Positions 1 through 5,079 of a DNA stretch of 5,079 nt are shown here, in pieces. A program made the position numbers and the translations under genes. This DNA is from Lachnospiraceae bacterium (GTDB lineage Bacteria; Bacillota_A; Clostridia; Lachnospirales; Lachnospiraceae). The notes beneath the pieces were generated by a model. The model had not been told where the DNA came from. It did not search any database and worked only from the letters and a program-made list of their open reading frames with translations. The first letter of the stretch is position 1. Each line of letters begins with the position of its first letter. Location: contig JAFZKM010000039.1 of NCBI GenBank assembly GCA_017553665.1, positions 1 through 5,079 on the forward strand, in the 5' to 3' direction.

Positions 1-1419
1 AGCTGCAAATCCGCGATCGGCGACGAGTATCTGTATTATCTTCTGCGTAATCCTTCGGACTCGCTTGATGACCTGAAGGAGAGGAACAGGGTGATAAACG
101 CGCTGGCAGATAAGCCGGAGCTCCGTACTGAGCTCGGTTTTTTCCTCGGATCGATCGGAAAGATCAAGAACATTTCGGTGTACGAGTACATCTGCAGGCT
201 TGAAAACGTTGAGATCGACAGCAATTTAAAGCATTATTTCCAGGCACTGCTGCTTCTTGCGGGCGTTGCCCTGATATTCTTCAATCCCGCGGTCGGAATC
301 GTGACGACCGTCGCGATGTTCTTTGTCAACGTAATTTCGTATTTCAAGCGTAAGTCGCAGATCGAGTGCTATTTCTCGATATTCTCATACATACTTCAGA
401 TGGCCGGTTCGGCAGGAATACTTAAAAAGGTCACGGATGCCGACAGGGATTCGGATCTGAAGGAATACACGGATAAGATCTGCAGATCGGCTTCAAAACT
501 CGCGAAGATCACGCGCGGTGCCGAGGTATTCCTTAACCCTGTGGGTTCGGGAGACATTTTCCAGAGCATCCTCGACTATCTCAGGATGGCCATGCATATC
601 GATCTGATCGCGTTCAACAATATGGTGAAGAAGTTCTTCGACAGGCAGGAAGAATTTGATGAACTCTATGAGAATATGGGTTTCCTCGACTGCATGCTTG
701 CCGCCGCTTCTTACCGCGAATGGACGGGAGATACCTGCGAGCCCGAGCTCAGGACAAAGCTTGAGGAGAACGGCAGCAGGATAGAGTTTGAAGGTCTTTC
801 GCATCCGCTCATCCCCGAGCCCGTGGTCAATTCGATTTCGACTTCGCGTCCGGTACTTTTGACCGGCTCGAACGCTTCGGGTAAGTCCACCTTCCTGAAG
901 GCAGTAGCCATCAACGCGATTCTTGCGCAGACCATATTCACGGCGAGGGCAAAGAGCTACAAGGCGCCCTGCTTCCACGTGATGTCATCGATGGCGCTGC
1001 AGGATAATCTGGCGCTTTCGGAGAGCTATTACATTGTCGAGATCAAATCGTTAAAGAGGATCATCGACGCGATCGGAGAAGAAGGCGCGGCGCCCGTTAT
1101 GTGCTTTATTGACGAGGTGCTCCGCGGAACGAATACTGTTGAGCGCATTGCGGCATCGACAGAGATACTGAAAAAACTGGCCGGGAACGCGGGAATGTGC
1201 TTCGTGGCCACGCATGATATCGAACTGACCTTTAATCTCGAGGAATACTACGCGAACTATCATTTTGAGGAACAGGTGACCGACGACGAGGTGACCTTCG
1301 ACTACCTCCTTCATGAGGGCAGGACCACTACGCGCAACGCGATCAGGCTGCTCGGAATGCTCGGCTTTGACAAAGAGATCGTAGATGCCGCTCAGAAGAA
1401 CGCGGAGAGCATGGGATAA
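1..1419 (+). CDS. MutS-family ATPase with membrane segments, 5' truncated
   Basis: The reading frame is open from base 1, so the GTG at 91 is not the true start. The first 30 codons (SAIGDEYLYYLLRNP and following) already resemble the MutS core domain, and the real N-terminus lies upstream of the window. The 472 visible codons hold, in order: a core-like helical region; two hydrophobic stretches at about nt 241-340 that look like a transmembrane pair; a long helical region; and a C-terminal MutS domain V ATPase. The ATPase shows a Walker A GSNASGKST (nt 865-891), a Walker B with the DExxRGTNT signature (D codon at 1111) and the ATHD switch histidine (codon at 1213). It ends with the family's typical AIRLLGMLGF stretch. 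Canonical MutS has GPNMGGKST and no membrane segment, and the mismatch-reading domain is not visible here, so this is a MutS relative of unknown role rather than the repair protein itself. The ATPase assignment is firm; the function is not. Confidence 0.9.
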   Translation, partial: SCKSAIGDEYLYYLLRNPSDSLDDLKERNRVINALADKPELRTELGFFLGSIGKIKNISVYEYICRLENVEIDSNLKHYFQALLLLAGVALIFFNPAVGIVTTVAMFFVNVISYFKRKSQIECYFSIFSYILQMAGSAGILKKVTDADRDSDLKEYTDKICRSASKLAKITRGAEVFLNPVGSGDIFQSILDYLRMAMHIDLIAFNNMVKKFFDRQEEFDELYENMGFLDCMLAAASYREWTGDTCEPELRTKLEENGSRIEFEGLSHPLIPEPVVNSISTSRPVLLTGSNASGKSTFLKAVAINAILAQTIFTARAKSYKAPCFHVMSSMALQDNLALSESYYIVEIKSLKRIIDAIGEEGAAPVMCFIDEVLRGTNTVERIAASTEILKKLAGNAGMCFVATHDIELTFNLEEYYANYHFEEQVTDDEVTFDYLLHEGRTTTRNAIRLLGMLGFDKEIVDAAQKNAESMG

Positions 1420-1426
1420 AGTGCTT

Positions 1427-1454
1427 TTGACACACAGAACGGAGTTTTTAGAAT
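1427..1454 (+). promoter_or_regulatory. Possible sigma-70-type promoter overlapping the peptidase start
   Basis: A perfect -35 hexamer TTGACA (1427-1432) is followed after 16 bases by TAGAAT (1449-1454), one mismatch from the -10 consensus. Transcription would begin near 1461, inside the annotated coding region, so this promoter could only express the peptidase from a later start such as the ATG at 1483, which has GGAAG at 1473-1477 five bases upstream. It may equally be a chance match, because the -10 half coincides with the normal start codon region. Confidence 0.2.
1441..1444 (+). promoter_or_regulatory. Ribosome binding site of the peptidase gene
   Basis: GGAG lies eight bases upstream of the ATG at 1453, with a T-rich spacer. 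It supports 1453 over the in-frame ATG at 1483, which has only a weaker GGAAG upstream. Confidence 0.6.
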
Positions 1455-2115
1455 GGCAGAACAGCTTTTTTCGGAAGCTCATATGATCGAAAACGCGCGC
1501 GAGTACCTTGAGAGACTGGCGTTCGGTTTCAATGACGACAATACCTGTTCGGCGATATCGACCGCGATGGCGCTGAATTATCTGAGCCTGCAGTATAAGC
1601 GTGATTTCGTACCTCCCGCGCGGAGGGCGGAGAAACGTAAGGAAACGGTGCCCCTGAGCGCTCTGCAGGTCAGGGCCGATTATCCCGGGACATACTCGCT
1701 GCACAGATACTTTGTTGAAAAATGCGATATGAAGGCAGTCAGCTACGGCGATAAGATCACGGTGCCTTTCAGGTATTATCTTGAAAATACCGAAGGGATA
1801 GACCGCGGAATAGAGCTGAACTGGACTCTTTTTCCGAAGGCTTCGACGATAAAGGCAAATATCGACTCGAACCTGCCGGTGCTGATCACGACTACTCTGG
1901 CGGGGAAGCTCAGCTGGCATACCATGGTCTGCTACGGATACCGCGAAAGAGAAGGCGGAGGCGGGATGCAGCTGCTGCTGCACAACGGCTGGTACGGTAC
2001 TGAAGATACGATCTGGGATCCCGCGGACGGTACAGCGGCCCAGAAAGGCACCTGGGTCGATAAAAAGATAGCAACCTACGGATACTACTTTTCATTGGGC
2101 AGTGCCGCGGAGTAA
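1453..2115 (+). CDS. Putative papain/C39-like cysteine peptidase
   Basis: This 220-residue protein has the order of elements expected of a papain-fold cysteine peptidase of the C39-like type. A cysteine sits at the start of a helix (C32 in DDNTCSAISTAMALNYL). A glycine-poor 'NLPVLITTT' strand precedes the catalytic-type histidine (H156 in SWHTMVCYGY). An asparagine in the LLLHNGWYG strand (N178) completes a plausible Cys-His-Asn triad. The Gln that usually forms the oxyanion hole about six residues before the cysteine is not obvious; N27 is the nearest polar candidate. There is no signal peptide or membrane segment, so the protein should stay in the cytoplasm, unlike most secreted peptidases of this fold. 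It follows the MutS-like gene by 33 bases and is probably co-transcribed with it. The substrate is unknown. The fold is inferred from motifs only; the protein could also be a transglutaminase-like or otherwise non-proteolytic member of the superfamily. Confidence 0.65.
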   Translation: MAEQLFSEAHMIENAREYLERLAFGFNDDNTCSAISTAMALNYLSLQYKRDFVPPARRAEKRKETVPLSALQVRADYPGTYSLHRYFVEKCDMKAVSYGDKITVPFRYYLENTEGIDRGIELNWTLFPKASTIKANIDSNLPVLITTTLAGKLSWHTMVCYGYREREGGGGMQLLLHNGWYGTEDTIWDPADGTAAQKGTWVDKKIATYGYYFSLGSAAE

Positions 2116-2142
2116 CACAGTGACGGATCGAGCAGCACGGAC

Positions 2143-2148
2143 GGGAGG
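2143..2148 (+). promoter_or_regulatory. Ribosome binding site of the glycerate kinase gene
   Basis: GGGAGG is placed five bases before the ATG at 2154. This is strong enough to fix the start and suggests good translation independent of the upstream gene, which ends 38 bases earlier. Confidence 0.75.
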
Positions 2149-2153
2149 AACGG

Positions 2154-3257
2154 ATGGGAAGAAAGGTTTTCATCATTCCGGACAGCTTCAAGGGAAGCAT
2201 GTCATCGCCTGTTGTCGCGGGCATCATCGGACAGGCCGCGCGCAGGGCGGGCTTTGAGACGATCGAAGTTCCCGTGGCCGACGGCGGCGAAGGAACCTGC
2301 GACTGTGTGCTCGCCATCACAGGCGGAGAAAAAAGAGAAACAGATGTTGTCGGACCGGAAGGGAATGAGATCAGGGCTGCATACGGGATCACGCGCGACG
2401 GATGCGCGGTCATAGAACTCGCCGAGAGCTCCGGGATCACGAAGCAGAACGGACTGCACCCGATGACAGCAGGAACTTACGGCTTCGGACAGCTGATAAA
2501 AGACGCGCTTGACAGGGGAGTGAGGAAGTTCCTTCTGGGCCTCGGAGGCAGCGCTTCCACAGACTGCGGAATGGGTATGGCCGCGGCGCTTGGTGTGCGT
2601 TTTATTGATAAAAACGGCGAAAGCTTCATACCCTGCGGAGAGAGAATGCGGGATATTGACTCGATCGACATGAGCGGGCTGGATCCGCGCGTGAAAGAGA
2701 GCAGCTTTCGCATTATGAGCGATGTAACGAATCCATTGTCCGGTCCGGAAGGAGCGGCATATATATACGGACCCCAGAAGGGTGCGGACCGGGAGCAGGT
2801 ACGGATACTTGACGAAGGTCTGCGGCATGCGGGAATCTGCATTGAGCGTGCGACGGGCTGCGCTTCGGAGAAGGTGCGCGGCGCAGGAGCGGCGGGAGGC
2901 AGCGGTTATGGGTGCGCAGCCTTTCTGAACGCGAAACCGGAGAGTGGTATTGAAGTAATGCTCGATCTGTGCGAATTCGACAAAAGAGCGGGAGAATGCG
3001 AACTGATCGTTACCGGAGAGGGAAGTCTCGACAGACAGAGTCTTATGGGAAAGGTCTTAAGCGGGATAAAGGCCCACGCCGGCGGCATACCGGTCGTATC
3101 CTTCTGCGGAAGATGCGGATTGAGCGGGGATGAGCTCCGGAAGGAGAACATCACGGCTGTCGTGATAGGCCGGGGGATACCTGTGGAGGAATCTGTCCGA
3201 AACGGTGAGAAATACCTGCGGCGCGCGGCGGAAGAGTACTTTATGGGATTGTGCTGA
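2154..3257 (+). CDS. Glycerate kinase (GarK/GlxK family)
   Basis: The product phosphorylates D-glycerate with ATP. Characterised GarK/GlxK members give 2-phosphoglycerate, feeding glyoxylate, sugar-acid or serine-derived carbon into lower glycolysis in the cytoplasm. At 367 residues it is close to the usual family length of about 370-380 and appears complete. Family motifs are present from end to end: DSFKGS (10-15), PVADGGEGT (40-48), GLGGSASTDCG (129-139), a DVTNPLSGPEGA block (190-201) leading into YGPQKGA (205-211), GAGAAGGSGYG (243-253) and ELIVTGEGSLDRQSLMGK (283-300). The start is set by the GGGAGG site just upstream, and the N-terminal KVFIIPDSFKGS matches the family start. No glycerate dehydrogenase, tartronate semialdehyde reductase or sugar-acid regulator lies in the window, so the source of glycerate cannot be told from context. 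The family call is very secure; which hydroxyl is phosphorylated is inferred. Confidence 0.96.
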   Translation: MGRKVFIIPDSFKGSMSSPVVAGIIGQAARRAGFETIEVPVADGGEGTCDCVLAITGGEKRETDVVGPEGNEIRAAYGITRDGCAVIELAESSGITKQNGLHPMTAGTYGFGQLIKDALDRGVRKFLLGLGGSASTDCGMGMAAALGVRFIDKNGESFIPCGERMRDIDSIDMSGLDPRVKESSFRIMSDVTNPLSGPEGAAYIYGPQKGADREQVRILDEGLRHAGICIERATGCASEKVRGAGAAGGSGYGCAAFLNAKPESGIEVMLDLCEFDKRAGECELIVTGEGSLDRQSLMGKVLSGIKAHAGGIPVVSFCGRCGLSGDELRKENITAVVIGRGIPVEESVRNGEKYLRRAAEEYFMGLC

Positions 3258-3283
3258 CGGGGCTTTTGACGGGGCCTTAAGGC
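3256..3283. repeat. Short direct repeat and palindrome after the glycerate kinase stop
   Basis: GACGGGGC occurs twice, at 3256-3263 and 3268-3275, with a 12-base period beginning in the TGA stop codon. It is followed by a perfect 10-base palindrome GCCTTAAGGC (3274-3283). There is no T-tract after it, so it does not look like an intrinsic terminator. It may be a small local duplication with no function. Confidence 0.4.
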
Positions 3284-3287
3284 ACGG

Positions 3288-3294
3288 AAAGGGG
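3288..3294 (+). promoter_or_regulatory. Ribosome binding site of the YhhN gene
   Basis: The purine run AAAGGGG ends five bases before the ATG at 3300. It is a less canonical match to the anti-Shine-Dalgarno sequence than the sites of the neighbouring genes, which may mean weaker translation. Confidence 0.5.
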
Positions 3295-3299
3295 TTTGC

Positions 3300-3977
3300 A
3301 TGACAATAGCCGTTATTGCGCTTTGCTGCATCGGTATCGCGTTTCAGGCTCTCTTCATCGACAGGGAGCATAAGAAAGAGTATACGCCCGCGCTGATCCT
3401 CAAGGGCTGCGCGTCGGCCTGCTTCGTGATACTGGGAATCATCACTTCGGGAAAAGCCGCGGATGCGGATTTCGCGCGCTTCGTAGTTCTCGGACTCTGC
3501 CTGGGCATGGGCGGAGACATTCTTCTTAACCTGCGTTTTCTTTTCGAAAAGAAGGGAACGCTCATCTTTCTGATCGGAATCCTGGTCTTTTTATCCGGAC
3601 ATGTTATGTATCTGATCGCGCTGCTTCCGCTGTGCGCGAATGTGGCGCTCGGACTCGCGCTCGGCGCGGTATTTACAGTGATCATCCTGCTCTGGATATT
3701 TAAACAGATCACCGCGAAGCCGGCGTTTAAGATCTTCGGAGTCTTTTACATCGGCGCGATCGTGATCATGACGACGATCGCGATAATGAACCTGACCGCG
3801 GGATTCTCGGTTCGAAATCTGATATTTGCTGTGGGAGCGGTATTGTTCCTGCTCAGCGATATCATCCTGATAATCAATATTTTCGGAGGCAAGGACAGCA
3901 AGCAGCTCCGCACGATGAACCTGAGCCTGTATTATATCGGTCAGCTCTGCATCGCGATCTGTCTGCTGTTTGCGTGA
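3300..3977 (+). CDS. YhhN-family integral membrane protein (lysoplasmalogenase type)
   Basis: This 225-residue, very hydrophobic protein has about eight predicted membrane helices (roughly 1-20, 31-50, 58-80, 88-108, 113-135, 143-163, 172-195 and 208-225), the layout of the YhhN/TMEM86 family. Conserved polar residues sit where the family has them: K35 in the second helix, GGD (71-73) in LGMGGDILLNL, H101 and Y104 in SGHVMY, SD (186-187) in LFLLSDIIL, and a YYIGQLCI motif (211-218) near the C-terminus. Animal TMEM86 proteins and some bacterial relatives hydrolyse the vinyl-ether bond of lysoplasmalogens, giving a glycerophospho-base and a fatty aldehyde. Many anaerobic clostridia make plasmalogens, so that substrate is plausible here. 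The length matches the family and no damage is visible. Family membership is strong; the enzymatic activity of this protein is inferred. The alcohol dehydrogenase gene follows after 34 bases. Confidence 0.85.
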   Translation: MTIAVIALCCIGIAFQALFIDREHKKEYTPALILKGCASACFVILGIITSGKAADADFARFVVLGLCLGMGGDILLNLRFLFEKKGTLIFLIGILVFLSGHVMYLIALLPLCANVALGLALGAVFTVIILLWIFKQITAKPAFKIFGVFYIGAIVIMTTIAIMNLTAGFSVRNLIFAVGAVLFLLSDIILIINIFGGKDSKQLRTMNLSLYYIGQLCIAICLLFA

Positions 3978-3996
3978 GGCATAAGGCATGAAACGG

Positions 3997-4004
3997 AAGG
4001 AGGA
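3997..4004 (+). promoter_or_regulatory. Strong ribosome binding site of the alcohol dehydrogenase gene
   Basis: AAGGAGGA, a near-perfect Shine-Dalgarno sequence, lies seven bases before the ATG at 4012. It decides against the in-frame ATG at 3988, which would place this site inside the coding region and has only a weak purine run upstream. It predicts the highest translation rate among the genes in the window. Confidence 0.8.
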
Positions 4005-4011
4005 AGGCAGA

Positions 4012-5079
4012 ATGTTTGATTTTAAGTATTACACGCCCACAAAGGTTGTATTCGGAAAGAATACGGAGAGCCGTGTCGCGGAGCTTGTAAAAGAGTTCGG
4101 CGGAACGAAGCTGCTGATCCATTACGGCGGCGGAAGCGTGGTGCGCTCGGGACTCTTAAAGCGCGTGACCGATACTCTCGACGCGGCAGGGATAAGCTAT
4201 GTGACTTTGGGAGGCGCGGTGCCGAACCCGCATCTCAGCCTTGTTTACGAGGGCATTGAGCTCTGCAGAAAAGAAAGGGTTGATTTCCTGCTCGCGGTAG
4301 GCGGCGGAAGCGCGATCGACTCCGCGAAGGCTATCGGCTACGGTCTCGCGAACGAAGGCGATGTGTGGGATTTCTATGATTATAAGAGAACGGCAAAAGG
4401 CTGCATGCCGCTCGGCGTTATACTGACCATTGCGGCTACCGGAAGCGAGATGAGCGATTCCTCGGTCATCACGAAGGAAGAGGGGCTTGTAAAGCGCGGC
4501 TACAGCAGCGATTTCGGACGTCCGAGATTCGCGATCCTTAACCCCGAGCTTACGATGACGCTGCCGGATTACCAGACTGCCTGCGGATGCACCGATATCA
4601 TGATGCATACGATGGAGAGATATTTCACCAACGGCGGTAATATGGAGCTTACGGATTCAATGGCGGAGGGGCTGCTGCGCACCGTAAAGAATAACGCGCT
4701 GATCCTGAAGAACGATCCGAAGAACTATGACGCGCGCGCGGAGGTTATGTGGGCGGGAAGCCTTGCGCATAACGGCCTGACAGGCTGCGGCAATGACGGC
4801 GGAGACTGGATGACGCACAAGCTTGAGCACGAGCTCGGAGGGCTCTACGATGTGGCCCACGGCGCGGGACTTGCCGCGATCTGGGGCAGCTGGGCGAGAT
4901 TTGTTTATAAGAACTGTCTCCATCGCTTTAAGAGATTCGCGCTCAATGTTATGGAGGTTGAGGACAGCGGCACCGACGAAGAGATCGCCCTGCGCGGCAT
5001 CGAGGCAATGGAAGACTTTTACAGAAGCATCGATATGCCGACGAATCTCCGTGAACTCGGCATCAAGCCCACGGATGAT
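4012..5079 (+). CDS. NADPH-type iron-containing alcohol dehydrogenase (BdhA/YqhD-like), 3' truncated
   Basis: The frame stays open to the window end, giving 356 residues; BdhA and YqhD proteins have about 385-390, so roughly 30 C-terminal residues are missing. The product is a cytoplasmic group III metal-dependent alcohol dehydrogenase that interconverts aldehydes and alcohols. The N-terminus FDFKYYTPTKVVFGK is typical of the butanol dehydrogenase branch. The HYGGGSV stretch (37-43) has glycines where NAD-specific relatives such as FucO carry an aspartate, pointing to NADPH. The dinucleotide loop is GGGSAIDSAKA (97-107). By alignment from memory with FucO and YqhD, the metal ligands are D195, H199, H269 and H283, and the conserved H273 lies in the EHELGGLYDVAHG stretch. 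All four ligands are present, so the enzyme should be active. The likely physiological direction is aldehyde reduction. The substrate could be butanal or other short-chain aldehydes, or toxic aldehydes as for YqhD; the sequence does not decide. Confidence 0.95.
   Translation, partial: MFDFKYYTPTKVVFGKNTESRVAELVKEFGGTKLLIHYGGGSVVRSGLLKRVTDTLDAAGISYVTLGGAVPNPHLSLVYEGIELCRKERVDFLLAVGGGSAIDSAKAIGYGLANEGDVWDFYDYKRTAKGCMPLGVILTIAATGSEMSDSSVITKEEGLVKRGYSSDFGRPRFAILNPELTMTLPDYQTACGCTDIMMHTMERYFTNGGNMELTDSMAEGLLRTVKNNALILKNDPKNYDARAEVMWAGSLAHNGLTGCGNDGGDWMTHKLEHELGGLYDVAHGAGLAAIWGSWARFVYKNCLHRFKRFALNVMEVEDSGTDEEIALRGIEAMEDFYRSIDMPTNLRELGIKPTDD

Noticed and set aside
91..93. GTG at 91 as the start of the MutS-like gene.
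   Set aside because: The frame continues upstream to base 1 with MutS-core-like residues, and there is no ribosome binding site at a proper distance before 91.
1051..1983. A 310-codon open frame on the - strand across the end of the MutS-like gene and the start of the peptidase gene.
   Set aside because: It crosses two well-supported + strand genes and their gap, its translation is rich in Arg, His and Ser with no recognisable motif, and the + strand frames carry clear family signatures. It is a by-product of codon bias.
3251..3285. Possible intrinsic terminator after the glycerate kinase gene.
   Set aside because: The palindrome GCCTTAAGGC has almost no loop and no following T-run, and the GTGC/GCAC outer pairing is too short to form a stable hairpin.
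3988..3990. ATG at 3988 as the start of the alcohol dehydrogenase.
   Set aside because: It would put the near-perfect AAGGAGGA site inside the coding region and add eight charged residues (MKRKEEGR) not expected in the family.
4731..4740. Run of five CG dinucleotides, a possible Z-DNA element.
   Set aside because: It is explained by Ala-Arg-Ala codons (GCG CGC GCG) preferred throughout the window and is too short to be notable.
4156..4923. Two long - strand open frames (4156-4608 and 4657-4923).
   Set aside because: Both lie fully inside the alcohol dehydrogenase gene, whose + strand frame contains the cofactor and metal-binding motifs. The antisense translations show no family resemblance.

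Overview
The window carries five genes, all on the + strand, separated by short gaps of 33 to 42 bases. The first and last genes run off the window edges. In order they are: a membrane-associated MutS-family ATPase (5' truncated), a papain/C39-like cysteine peptidase, a glycerate kinase, a YhhN-family membrane protein (lysoplasmalogenase type), and an NADPH-type iron-containing alcohol dehydrogenase of the BdhA/YqhD branch (3' truncated). No RNA gene, mobile element, CRISPR array or integration site is visible.

The source looks like an anaerobic Firmicute, probably a Lachnospiraceae-type gut or rumen organism. The reasons are the strong purine-rich GGAGG ribosome binding sites, the moderate G+C content, the mix of AGA/AGG/GGA codons with GCG/CGC, and the gene families: TM-containing MutS relatives and butanol-dehydrogenase-type enzymes are common there. 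This placement is inference from style, not from a marker gene.

Layout: 1-1419 MutS-like ATPase; 1453-2115 cysteine peptidase; 2154-3257 glycerate kinase; 3300-3977 YhhN protein; 4012 to the window end, alcohol dehydrogenase. No gap holds a hairpin followed by a T-tract, so read-through transcription is plausible throughout. The genes could form one operon, or a run of co-directional housekeeping and accessory genes.

Two functional links are worth considering. The MutS-like ATPase and the peptidase are adjacent and could be co-expressed, but no shared role is known to me. The YhhN protein, if it is a lysoplasmalogenase, releases a fatty aldehyde, and the next gene encodes an aldehyde-reducing alcohol dehydrogenase. 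Together they could form an ether-lipid turnover and aldehyde detoxification pair. Most of the window otherwise looks like ordinary chromosome; I found no clear sign of a novel system.
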